A stretch of 61,215 bases of DNA from Candidatus Gastranaerophilales bacterium (lineage in GTDB: Bacteria > Cyanobacteriota > Vampirovibrionia > Gastranaerophilales > Gastranaerophilaceae): the NCBI GenBank assembly GCA_944322855.1, contig CALUQG010000010.1, positions 1-61,215 on the forward strand. The letters are read 5' to 3'. The first letter of the stretch is position 1, and every line of letters starts with the position of its first letter. Shown here one piece after another: positions 17,273 to 24,930 of the stretch. The notes under the pieces were generated by a model. It saw nothing but the letters and a program-made list of their open reading frames with translations. It did not search any database and was not told where the DNA came from. A program made the position numbers and the translations under genes.

Positions 17273-18848
17273 TGCAAAACTCCTTTATATTAAGTCCAAA
17301 AGTTTTTATTTCTGCAGGCAATGTGTAGCTTACAGTGCCTTTTTCTTTCAATTCCTCTTTTACAAAATTGGTTAGCCAGTTCAATGCCGGAGTGTTTCTC
17401 GGACCTTTTTGGTAATCTATCTTTATATCACCTGTTGTTTTTAAATAATCCGCAGACATCTTGAGCATTTTGGAAATGACTATATCTTCAATATTTCTGC
17501 CAAGTGCTCTGCAGGAAAATGTTAACTCATCAACAACTGCTGTTACTCTGTCTTTTCGTGCTATTAAAATTGCTATAATCCCACTGTCAGAGAGTTTATC
17601 AGACATTCTGGCCGTCACTATGCACGCATCTTTTGAACTAAGCAACTCTTCTACCTGTGAAAGGTTATATCTCCTGTATGACAGTATAAACTGATTTGTT
17701 TTATTCAACAGTTCCGTAATGCGGTTGATATTCTCTCTGTCATTCAATGTCAACTCTATTTTCATTTCCAGCTTTTTGAAATATTCTTCTTTGGAAAGTT
17801 TTTTTGATAGTTCCGCACGTTCTTTGTTTGCTTTCAAATCATCAGAACGCAGCGCATCTTCCTTTGATATACTTTTTTTCATTAAGCCCGGATAAAGATT
17901 TAAATACCTCAAAACATCATCTTCCGATGTTGCCAGTATTGTTTTTATATCGGGTATAGAGGCTTTTACGCTTTCTATTTCCGCAATATTGTCATCTATA
18001 AAGAGCATTGCATCTACACCGATATTCAAATCTCCGGCAATTTTTTCAATATTATCGGCTTTTGAATTCCAGTTTATTCTTACAGATGTAAAATCTTGCC
18101 ATTTTAAAACAAAATCCTTGCGTTTTTCAAACAGAGCTTTTGCGTCTTGTTCTTCATTTTTTGAAGCAATACAAAGCAAAAATCCCTGTTCTTTGAATTC
18201 TATAAGCTTTTTTTGAAGCTTGTTGTTTGCAGAGACATTTTCTATTCCGTCTTCACCGATAATTCCTTTGTACAATGTATTATCAAGGTCAACGACAATT
18301 GCCTTTAAAGACGGTTTCAAAACAGAAGGTATTATTTTGAGTCCAAGATATTGTGCTATTTTCACAGAAGCTTTTGCAGAAAGTCTTGTACCGGAGACAG
18401 GTTCTTTTTCTATATCAAATGCTTTTTCTCCAAGCGGTGCAACAATATCATCAATACTAACCGTATACACATCCGTTGTATTAATTTTTATATCATTGTT
18501 TTTTAAACCGAGCAAAGCAAGCAATACAGGTGATTTTGTCAATGTACGCAGTTCTGCAGTTTTTTCCTGCACAAAATCAGTGACTCGATTTTTATCATAT
18601 CTTTCCAAATCCAGCCATAAAATATGCAAATCAGCATCTTCCATGTCATTTGTGAAAGTCAGACTATCGTCATAGCTGCTATAAATAAAATCCGCTTCTA
18701 TATCTGAAAAGTTTAGAAAAGCGTTAATGACATTGCCCGTCATTTCAAACGAATGATTGCGGTGTACATATATTTTTGTGTTTTTATCTATATTTTTCTT
18801 ACAAGATAACGCTTTTATGCGTGTTATATCATCATTAAATAAAATCAA
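17262..18848 (-). CDS. HAD-IIIC (FkbH-like) protein
   Basis: A 528-residue FkbH-type enzyme. The HAD motif I is VVDLDNTLYKG (aspartates D187 and D189), after an N-terminal SGNH-like region, and the C-terminus is GNAT-like. FkbH proteins take a 1,3-bisphosphoglycerate-derived glyceryl unit, dephosphorylate it and load it on an ACP; an ACP gene lies 7 bases upstream, which supports that role. The start is TTG (18846-18848) after GAGG; no ATG occurs near the N-terminus. In this locus it may supply a glyceryl- or hydroxyacyl-type decoration. Confidence 0.85.
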   Translation of the reverse strand: MILFNDDITRIKALSCKKNIDKNTKIYVHRNHSFEMTGNVINAFLNFSDIEADFIYSSYDDSLTFTNDMEDADLHILWLDLERYDKNRVTDFVQEKTAELRTLTKSPVLLALLGLKNNDIKINTTDVYTVSIDDIVAPLGEKAFDIEKEPVSGTRLSAKASVKIAQYLGLKIIPSVLKPSLKAIVVDLDNTLYKGIIGEDGIENVSANNKLQKKLIEFKEQGFLLCIASKNEEQDAKALFEKRKDFVLKWQDFTSVRINWNSKADNIEKIAGDLNIGVDAMLFIDDNIAEIESVKASIPDIKTILATSEDDVLRYLNLYPGLMKKSISKEDALRSDDLKANKERAELSKKLSKEEYFKKLEMKIELTLNDRENINRITELLNKTNQFILSYRRYNLSQVEELLSSKDACIVTARMSDKLSDSGIIAILIARKDRVTAVVDELTFSCRALGRNIEDIVISKMLKMSADYLKTTGDIKIDYQKGPRNTPALNWLTNFVKEELKEKGTVSYTLPAEIKTFGLNIKEFCNVI

Positions 18849-18855
18849 CTCTACC

Positions 18856-19083
18856 TCATAAACATTTTTCTACAGCTTCCGCCAACAGTTGGAAAGAAGT
18901 CAATTTCGGGATGTCTTCAATCGGCAGGCTTATATCAAATTCTTCCTCAATTGTTGAAATAATTTCAATATGTTTCATAGAATCCCAAATCTCACAATTA
19001 TCCATAGATACACTGCTGTCAGCTTTTATATCCTGCCCCAGCAGCAGTGTCATAATCTGTGCTAATTTTTCTTTTGTTTGCAT
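18856..19083 (-). CDS. Acyl carrier protein (glycan locus, copy 2)
   Basis: A 75-residue ACP with the phosphopantetheine serine S35 in EIWDSMKHIE. It immediately precedes the FkbH-like gene, the expected partner. Its first 65 bases overlap the end of the upstream FdtA-like gene in another frame. The methionine at residue 11 would delete most of helix I, so the full start is preferred. Confidence 0.88.
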   Translation of the reverse strand: MQTKEKLAQIMTLLLGQDIKADSSVSMDNCEIWDSMKHIEIISTIEEEFDISLPIEDIPKLTSFQLLAEAVEKCL

Positions 19084-19477
19084 TTTTAACCTCGTTTAAA
19101 AATTCCTCATAGTCTCTTATATATTCTTTTTCATCGTACAAAGTACTTGCCAGAACTACTAATTTACATCCGTAAGAAAAATGTCTCATTTCTCTCCACA
19201 TGTTAGGTCCTATATAAAGCCCTACATCAGGACGGTTAAGCCATATTTTTTCTCTTTTTTCTCCGTCATCAAGTACAAATTGACATGAACCGTCTATTGC
19301 AATGATTATCTGTTCTAAGTCTTTATGAGCATGCTTTCCTCTTTCAAAATCAGGTATTGTGTCGTAAATGTAGTAGACTCTTTTTATTTCAAACGGAATA
19401 TTCTTGTTGCTTTCTAAAGATATAAGCTTTCCTCGTTCATCGCCAAAGATATTCATATGCACAAGTTTATAATTCAT
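19019..19477 (-). CDS. FdtA/WxcM-like sugar 3,4-ketoisomerase (copy 2)
   Basis: A small cupin of the FdtA/QdtA/WxcM family, whose members isomerise dTDP-4-keto-6-deoxyglucose to the 3-keto form. The hallmarks are MNIFGDERGKLISLE, FEIKRVYYIYDT, RGKHAHKDLEQ (metal/active-site histidines) and LYDEKEYIRDYEEFL. A GGGGGAG Shine-Dalgarno precedes the ATG at 19477; an in-frame upstream extension is rejected. The tail extends 17 or so residues past the family end and overlaps the ACP gene. It is a tandem paralogue of the next entry. Confidence 0.88.
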   Translation of the reverse strand: MNYKLVHMNIFGDERGKLISLESNKNIPFEIKRVYYIYDTIPDFERGKHAHKDLEQIIIAIDGSCQFVLDDGEKREKIWLNRPDVGLYIGPNMWREMRHFSYGCKLVVLASTLYDEKEYIRDYEEFLNEVKNANKRKISTDYDTAAGAGYKS

Positions 19478-19533
19478 ATTCTCCCCCTTATGCAACCATA
19501 CCATATGGCTGAAAATCAGTCAGAGATAGGGTT

Positions 19534-19947
19534 TTACCCCCCCCCTAAGTCTGGGGTGGCTGCTCTGAGATATTCGTTATAATCTCGAATGTATTCTTTT
19601 TCGTCGTATAAAGTGTTTGTTAGAACAAGCAAAATTGCATTGTATGAAAAATCAAACATTTCTTTCCATAACATTTTGTCGAGATACAGAGCTTTGTGAG
19701 GATCACTCAGTTTTACTGTCTCCGATGAAGAACCATCATCAATTCTGACTTTACAGCTTCCGCTTATCGGAATAAGCATGAACTCGGAGTTTCTGTTTGC
19801 GTGAGCGCCTCTGGCTATTCCCGGTTTTGTGTCGAAGATATAAAATGCTCTTTTCACCTCAAAAGGACAATTGTTTCCTTTTTCTAAGGAAATCAAATGA
19901 CCTCTTTCATCACCAAAAACCTTCATGTCTATCAACTTGTAGTTCAT
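19534..19947 (-). CDS. FdtA/WxcM-like sugar 3,4-ketoisomerase (copy 1)
   Basis: First gene of the minus-strand glycan locus, 137 residues, with the same blocks as copy 2 (KVFGDERGHLISLE, VKRAFYIFDT, RGAHANRNSE, YDEKEYIRDYNEYL). The pair may have specialised for the Fuc3N and Qui3N branches, or one may act on a different ketosugar. The ATG at 19947 follows GGAG. The gene ends in nine G read as GGG before TAA, so slippage changes only the last few residues: eight G would add about 16 residues, ten G about six. Confidence 0.88.
   Translation of the reverse strand: MNYKLIDMKVFGDERGHLISLEKGNNCPFEVKRAFYIFDTKPGIARGAHANRNSEFMLIPISGSCKVRIDDGSSSETVKLSDPHKALYLDKMLWKEMFDFSYNAILLVLTNTLYDEKEYIRDYNEYLRAATPDLGGG
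19537..19545. repeat. Homopolymeric C9/G9 tract at a gene end
   Basis: Nine C on the plus strand, placed exactly at the 3' end of the first FdtA-like gene and immediately before its stop codon. It is a second candidate slippage site in the glycan locus. Confidence 0.65.
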
Positions 19948-20237
19948 CAATACTCCATAAAAATCTCAATGCCTAACTTTACATATTATATATAATGTAA
20001 TGTAACGCTTTTAAAATTTTAGCATAAATAAAAATTTTTCCATATTTTATATATATAAGATTTAGTTTTGTAACATCATATTTAGGGTTTAAAAAATACT
20101 AATTTTATAAAATGTTGTATTAAAGTTTTCGTTTATATATTGCTGTAGACGTATAACGCCATAATGTTTTAATTATTCTCTCTCCGACGGGAAACACAGG
20201 TGAGGGCTGGAGTGAGGGGCAGCCTGTAGTGTCGTCG

Positions 20238-20257
20238 GTTGGGCATACTTGCCCAAC
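20238..20257. repeat. REP-like palindrome, copy 1
   Basis: GTTGGGCA, a 4-base loop, then TGCCCAAC: a perfect 8-bp inverted repeat. Related copies occur at 20638-20657 and 21148-21167 (6-bp stem) and 21275-21294 (perfect), with half-sites near 20778 and 21340, often followed by CGACG. The family is confined to this intergenic region within the window. Confidence 0.65.
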
Positions 20258-20304
20258 AACATCATCAACAGCATTAATAAGTATGAGATTTATTTTCAAA
20301 TGCA

Positions 20305-20313
20305 GGGGGGGGG
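20305..20313. repeat. Homopolymeric G9 tract in non-coding DNA
   Basis: Nine G in the intergenic region upstream of the glycan operon. No gene spans it. It could be a remnant of a coding tract or a spacer element. Confidence 0.6.
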
Positions 20314-20450
20314 CGGCACGTCCCTGACAGCGTAGTTTATGGATTAGAGCTTTTTAGCATTTGAAGAAAATTTACTCAGTCCTGTTCTGAGAAATTTCCG
20401 CACTAAGGTTTTAAAAGCTCTTTGGATATAGCGCCGCTTTCTCTTTTTTG

Positions 20451-20499
20451 TGATACTTTTTTCTCTTTGCCTGCAAGATACAAAGAGAAAAAAGTATCA
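20451..20499. repeat. Long perfect hairpin 1
   Basis: A 19-bp perfect stem (arms 20451-20469 and 20481-20499, core GATACTTTTTTCTCTTTG) with an 11-base loop. It is pyrimidine-rich on one arm, and no gene ends within 500 bases, so it is not an obvious terminator. It precedes copy 1 of the 183-bp repeat. Confidence 0.7.
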
Positions 20500-20560
20500 G
20501 AGAAAATGAGGATTTTTTTGTTAATAACAAAGAAATTATTGTCTTCACCCTAAAATTCAA

Positions 20561-20743
20561 AGATCCTGAACACACCGGTCTAAAACATTAATTCCCAAAA
20601 TCACGCTTCAGGATGACAGGAAGATAATCGGTTTGCTGTTGGGTAGGTATGCCCAACCTACTTTGTGTCAGCATGAAATCCGTGTCTTGGATTATTGGCA
20701 GTTCGGTCGGAGTAACGTCCGCCCTCACAGGACGTGCTCGCTC
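20561..20743 (+). repeat. 183-bp direct repeat, copy 1
   Basis: By reading, this block is identical to 21071-21253 over its full length. It contains one degenerate REP-like palindrome (20638-20657). The sequence is higher in GC than its surroundings. Confidence 0.85.
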
Positions 20744-20986
20744 CCTACGGTCGACTCCGCACTAACCAAAATCCGCTATGCCCAACCTACGACTAGCTAG
20801 CTTCTTGGCGAGTGTGAAACACAACTCAACCTCGAAGAGGTAATACGGCTTTGCCGTTGTGACTTTGGTTAAACACTGTTGATTTTCAGTATGAATTTTG
20901 ACAGACCGAAACATTAGTGTAGTGGATGCAAAATTTATGATGAAAATTTACAGTGTTTTTTAGAAGCGTAAGTTTCTTTCTTTTGA

Positions 20987-21033
20987 GATACTTTTCTTTC
21001 TTTGCACACGCAACTCAAAGAAAGAAAAGTATC
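20987..21033. repeat. Long perfect hairpin 2
   Basis: An 18-bp perfect stem (arms 20987-21004 and 21016-21033, core GATACTTTTCTTTCTTTG) with an 11-base loop. It is clearly related to hairpin 1: the same GATAC end and TCTTTG end, with compensating substitutions in both arms. It precedes copy 2 of the 183-bp repeat. Confidence 0.7.
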
Positions 21034-21070
21034 AAAGAAACAAAAATAATTGTATTTACACTAAATTCTA

Positions 21071-21253
21071 AGATCCTGAACACACCGGTCTAAAACATTA
21101 ATTCCCAAAATCACGCTTCAGGATGACAGGAAGATAATCGGTTTGCTGTTGGGTAGGTATGCCCAACCTACTTTGTGTCAGCATGAAATCCGTGTCTTGG
21201 ATTATTGGCAGTTCGGTCGGAGTAACGTCCGCCCTCACAGGACGTGCTCGCTC
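21071..21253 (+). repeat. 183-bp direct repeat, copy 2
   Basis: Second copy of the block at 20561-20743, offset by 510 bases. Identity ends sharply at both edges. Together with the preceding related hairpins it suggests duplication of a hairpin-plus-block module. Confidence 0.85.
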
Positions 21254-21274
21254 TACAAGGACTTTATCTATGTT

Positions 21275-21294
21275 GTTGGGCAAGTATGCCCAAC
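21275..21294. repeat. REP-like palindrome, perfect copy
   Basis: GTTGGGCA and TGCCCAAC around an AGTA loop, followed by CGACG; the reverse complement of the copy at 20238-20257. Confidence 0.65.
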
Positions 21295-21590
21295 CGACGC
21301 CCCCTACTCGTTGATTACGTTATTAGGGGGACACTTCATACTTGCCCAACCGACGACCGCATCTTGTATTTCCTTCACGCTCAGATAGTCTTTGCATAAG
21401 CCGGCTCAATGTCCTCGCTCCCAGGGTTTTACCCGTCAAAAAATCCGCTAATACATTAGAGGTAAATCAGCTTCCTCTCTGTCCTCCTCAAATTAACCAT
21501 AGTGCTGCAATTAGAAGCGATTGGAATTTATATGGATAGCCTTTTTATTAAATTATTAATTTTTTAAAAACTTAACAATCTTATAAAGAA

Positions 21591-21620
21591 TTGGTCATAT
21601 TTATTTTTTTTAAATATAAT
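21591..21620 (+). promoter_or_regulatory. Sigma-70-type promoter of ssb
   Basis: TTGGTC (21591-21596), an 18-base spacer and TATAAT (21615-21620) lie 35 bases before the ssb start codon. Confidence 0.55.
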
Positions 21621-21654
21621 AAAAATTGATTTGAGCAGTATAAGGGAAAATTCG

Positions 21655-21993
21655 ATGATAAATTCAGTTGTAGTAGTAGGCAGGGCAGGACAGGATCCTG
21701 AGATGAAGTATTTTGAATCAGGTAAAGTTAAAACAACTTTTTCAGTCGCAGTAGGAAGATGGGATTCGAAAACTAAAGCAGAGGTTACAGACTGGTTTAA
21801 TATTGAATTATGGGATAAGCTTGCTGAAGTTGCAGGTGAGTATGTAAAAAAAGGTAAACTTGTCGCAATTGACGGAAGATTGGCTTCCAGCAAATGGACA
21901 GATGCCTCTGGTTCACAAAGGGAAAGATTTTTTATTAGAGCTTCAAATCTTAGACTTCTTTCAGCAGGCAGAGCTGATCAACAACAGGTATAG
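21655..21993 (+). CDS. ssb: Single-stranded DNA-binding protein, cyanobacterial short type
   Basis: A single OB-fold SSB of 112 residues. It opens INSVVVVGRAGQDPEMKYF and contains WFNIELWDKLAEVAGEYV, WTDASG and a LRLLSAG end. It lacks the glycine-rich linker and the acidic DDDIPF-type tail that recruits partner proteins in most bacteria, as do short cyanobacterial SSBs. The ATG at 21655 is preferred over an in-frame TTG at 21631 because AAGGGA lies 8 bases upstream. It is followed after 3 bases by the kinase gene, an unusual operon partner. Confidence 0.93.
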   Translation: MINSVVVVGRAGQDPEMKYFESGKVKTTFSVAVGRWDSKTKAEVTDWFNIELWDKLAEVAGEYVKKGKLVAIDGRLASSKWTDASGSQRERFFIRASNLRLLSAGRADQQQV

Positions 21994-21996
21994 AAT

Positions 21997-23301
21997 ATGT
22001 TTATTTCAAATAATATCGGGATAGTTGCGGATGATTTGACGGGTGCAGATGATACGGCTTTGCAGTTTCATTTGAGAGGGGCAAATACCCAAATTTTACT
22101 TGATTATTCTATGTTTCCTGAAAATAAAGCTAATACTCAGGTGTGGGCTATCCCTACAGAAACAAGAAATACTGACGCTCCGACTGCTTATGAAAAAGTA
22201 AAACAGGCAACAAAAGTTCTTCTTGAAAATTTGAATGTTGAATATTTTTACAAAAAAATTGATTCAACTATCCGTGGGCATATTGCTGTTGAAGCACTCG
22301 CTATGTTAGATGTATTGGATTGGGATGCTGCTGTTATTTTGCCTGCTTTTCCGCAAGAGGGCAGAACGACAATCGGCGGTTATCATCTATTAAAAGGCAT
22401 TCCGATAGAAAGAACTGAATATGCCAGAGATCCAAGATTTCCGATTTATGAGTCTCATATCCCGACTGTGCTTAGAACTGAATTGCAAAATGAACAGGAT
22501 GATCTTGTTGATTTAATTGAACTTCGTACCGTAATAAAGGGTGCCGGGCCTATTTTAAAAAAGATGAATGAACTTATCGATAAAGGTGTGAAGTTAATTG
22601 TTGTTGATGCAATATCTGTTACTGATATCGAGCAGGTTGTTCTTGCAATGGAAAAAAGTTCATATAAAATTTTGCCTTGCGGTTCTGCCGGATGTGCACA
22701 GGTGCTTGGAAATATCTGGCTTCCGGAAAAGGAAACTCATCAGCAGGAAAAAACTATTCCTCCATTACCGAAACTTATTGTTTCAGGCAGTGCTACTCAG
22801 GTTACTGCTTCTCAAATTCAAAAACTTCAAGACGACGAGGATATTGATAATATTTACTCCATTGATTTAAAAATGGAAGATATTCTTGAAGGAGTTAATG
22901 ATGAGATTATAAATCGTGTTTCTGAAAATCTCGTTAAAGACAATGTTGTTGTAGTTCATACATCAGATTTAACGGTAGATTCAAAAATTATTTCCCAGCT
23001 ACTGTTTGATAATGAGTTATCTAAAAATCAGTTTATATCAAAAATCGGAGAATACCTTGCGGCTTTAACAAAAAGGGTATTGTTTAACAGAGATGCTATA
23101 TTGATTTCTGTCGGCGGCGAAACATCTTTTAAATGCTGTAAAGCAATAAACAGTAATAATTTACAGATTATTGATGCAATATGCCCGGCAATTCCTTTGT
23201 GTCTTGACTCTAAGGCTCAGTGGATTGTTACTAAGTCAGGAAATCTGGGTAATTCTAATACTTTGATTGATATAATTAAATATTTTGAACATCATGAATA
23301 A
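21997..23301 (+). CDS. Four-carbon acid sugar kinase (DUF1537 family)
   Basis: A 434-residue kinase of the DUF1537 family. It has an N-terminal sugar-binding domain (GIVADDLTGADD; DDLTGA is the family signature) with KIDSTIRGH, and a C-terminal nucleotide-binding domain with ISVGGETSFKCC. Members phosphorylate D-threonate, D-erythronate or related acids. Its stop overlaps the start of a PdxA-type dehydrogenase, the known partner that oxidises and decarboxylates the 4-phosphate to DHAP. It probably serves catabolism of a C4 aldonate; the exact substrate is unknown. Confidence 0.88.
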   Translation: MFISNNIGIVADDLTGADDTALQFHLRGANTQILLDYSMFPENKANTQVWAIPTETRNTDAPTAYEKVKQATKVLLENLNVEYFYKKIDSTIRGHIAVEALAMLDVLDWDAAVILPAFPQEGRTTIGGYHLLKGIPIERTEYARDPRFPIYESHIPTVLRTELQNEQDDLVDLIELRTVIKGAGPILKKMNELIDKGVKLIVVDAISVTDIEQVVLAMEKSSYKILPCGSAGCAQVLGNIWLPEKETHQQEKTIPPLPKLIVSGSATQVTASQIQKLQDDEDIDNIYSIDLKMEDILEGVNDEIINRVSENLVKDNVVVVHTSDLTVDSKIISQLLFDNELSKNQFISKIGEYLAALTKRVLFNRDAILISVGGETSFKCCKAINSNNLQIIDAICPAIPLCLDSKAQWIVTKSGNLGNSNTLIDIIKYFEHHE

Positions 23302-24238
23302 AAGAATTGCAATAACCTCAGGCGATTTTAACGGTATTGGGCCTGAAATAATTATTAAATCACTGAACAAATTAAAATTGAGTGCTGATAATATCGTTTT
23401 GATTGGCTCTAAGGCTTTGTTTCCTGATATTAGTAACGATTTTGAAATAGTAGAAATTCCTTTTAATAAAGAATGGATAAATTACGGCAAAGAAACCAAA
23501 GAAGCCGGTGAATTTTCTTATCAATGTCTTTTAAAAGCCTGTGAAATGGCAAACAATAGACAGATAAATGCAATTGTAACGGCACCTGTTTCTAAAAATA
23601 CGCTTTATATGGCAGGGCACAACTTTTCAGGGCAAACAGAGGTTATTGAAAAAAATCTTGTGAAAACTTCTCCTTTGCAAAAAGCAGAAATGTTGTTTGT
23701 ATCTGATGATTTTAGAATATTACTTTTAACAAGACATTTGCCTTTAAAAGATGTAAAAATAACAAAAGAACTGCTGATTGATAAAATAACAAGGATAAAC
23801 AATGTACTTATTCATAATTTTGGGATTAATAACCCTAAAATTGCTCTGTGTTCGTTAAATCCTCATGCCGGCGAAAACGGAATACTCGGTAAAGAAGAAA
23901 TTGAGGAATTTGAACCTGCTGTTACAAGTTTGAGAAATACTGGAATTGATGTAACATTTCCAATGCCTGCTGATACTTTATTTGCGAAAGCTGCTAAAAA
24001 ATTTTTGAATGGGGAAAAACAGAATTTTGACGTATATTGTGCATGTTACCATGACCAGGGACTTATACCGATTAAAGTTCTCGCAATGGACAAAACTGTT
24101 AATATGACAGTCGGATTGAATGTAATAAGAACTTCGCCTGCACATGGCACTGCCTATGATATTGCAGGAAAAAATTCCGCTGATGAAAGTAGTATGATTT
24201 GTGCAATAAAGCAGGCTCTTAAATTTTTAGATACATAA
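23294..24238 (+). CDS. PdxA-family dehydrogenase, probably PdxA2 type
   Basis: A 314-residue member of the PdxA family. The metal-binding histidines are in TRHLPL (H148), NPHAGE (H191) and CYHDQG (H253), and the N-terminus is AITSGDFNGIGPEI. PdxA acts in vitamin B6 synthesis, but the PdxA2 subgroup next to DUF1537 kinases is 4-phospho-D-threonate/erythronate dehydrogenase. The 8-base overlap with the kinase favours the PdxA2 role. B6 synthesis cannot be excluded if this is the only PdxA in the genome. The ATG at 23294 is used rather than an in-frame TTG at 23285. Confidence 0.88.
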   Translation: MNKRIAITSGDFNGIGPEIIIKSLNKLKLSADNIVLIGSKALFPDISNDFEIVEIPFNKEWINYGKETKEAGEFSYQCLLKACEMANNRQINAIVTAPVSKNTLYMAGHNFSGQTEVIEKNLVKTSPLQKAEMLFVSDDFRILLLTRHLPLKDVKITKELLIDKITRINNVLIHNFGINNPKIALCSLNPHAGENGILGKEEIEEFEPAVTSLRNTGIDVTFPMPADTLFAKAAKKFLNGEKQNFDVYCACYHDQGLIPIKVLAMDKTVNMTVGLNVIRTSPAHGTAYDIAGKNSADESSMICAIKQALKFLDT

Positions 24239-24351
24239 TATGTAATATGCTTAGCGAGTATAATTTTATATTTAATACAGGTATTTGATATTTTTGAGTA
24301 TGTTGTAATAATAATTATTATTATATTTAAGTCATTTTGCAGGAATATTTT

Positions 24352-24930
24352 ATGAATATCAATGATTTTTTAAATTATATGAATACACAAAAACCTGTAT
24401 GTTCGGGTACGGAGGTTTTTGAAATGTTTGATAAACTTGCTCAGGAGGCCTTGAAAGTGACAATGGAAATAAACAACAAATACCATACACCTGAAGAACT
24501 TGTTGAGCTTTTTTCAAAACTAACAGGGAAACAGGTGCATAGTTCATTCCGCTTATTTCCGCCCTTTTATACAGATTGCGGTAAAAATATTACTGTCGGA
24601 AAAAATGTTTTTATAAATGCTTGCTGTAAATTTCAAGACCAGGGTGGCATTACCATAGGAGATAACTGTCTCATTGGGCATAATGTTACACTTGCGACAT
24701 TAAATCATCATTTTAATCCGAAACTGAGGGCCAATTTGTATCCTTCTCCGATAAAAATAGGCAATAATGTTTGGATAGGCTCGGATGTAACTGTTCTTCC
24801 AGGGGTTACAATCGGTGACGGAGCGATTATAGGTGCAGGAAGTATCGTTACAAAAGATATAGCTGCAAATACAGTTTCAGCAGGTAATCCTTGTAAATTC
24901 ATAAAATTTATCGATATAAAAGAATCCTGA
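24352..24930 (+). CDS. Hexapeptide-repeat acetyltransferase (maltose/galactoside O-acetyltransferase-like)
   Basis: A 192-residue left-handed beta-helix acetyltransferase of the LacA/Maa type. It has an N-terminal helical part and then hexapeptide turns (ITVGKNVFINACC, ITIGDNCLIGHNV, IKIGNNVWIGSDVTVLPGVTIGDGAIIGAGSIV). The catalytic histidine is expected in LATLNHHFNP, and the end SAGNPCKFIK is typical. AGGAATATTTT precedes the ATG. The acceptor sugar is unknown. Its stop codon abuts the stop of the convergent gene. Confidence 0.88.
   Translation: MNINDFLNYMNTQKPVCSGTEVFEMFDKLAQEALKVTMEINNKYHTPEELVELFSKLTGKQVHSSFRLFPPFYTDCGKNITVGKNVFINACCKFQDQGGITIGDNCLIGHNVTLATLNHHFNPKLRANLYPSPIKIGNNVWIGSDVTVLPGVTIGDGAIIGAGSIVTKDIAANTVSAGNPCKFIKFIDIKES

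Larger units (their letters stand above)
19951..21654. other. 1.7 kb non-coding repeat-rich region
   Basis: No credible gene is present on either strand; short open frames here span repeats and lack Shine-Dalgarno sequences. The region separates the divergent glycan operon (minus) and ssb operon (plus). It holds an AT-rich segment (19980-20060) that should contain the glycan promoter, two long perfect hairpins, a 183-bp direct duplication, a G9 tract and REP-like palindromes, listed separately. Confidence 0.7.

Noticed and set aside
19511-19545. A fusion of the two FdtA-like genes through slippage of the G9 tract
   Set aside because: Reading both other frames by hand, each meets a stop codon before the second gene, so no fusion would result.
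20238-21294. Possible CRISPR array
   Set aside because: The palindromes are irregularly spaced, occur in both orientations and have no unique spacers of constant length; no cas genes are present.
21098-21539. Several short open frames in the repeat-rich region
   Set aside because: They fall within the 183-bp repeat and REP-like palindromes, lack ribosome-binding sites and appear only because the GC-rich repeats are poor in stop codons.
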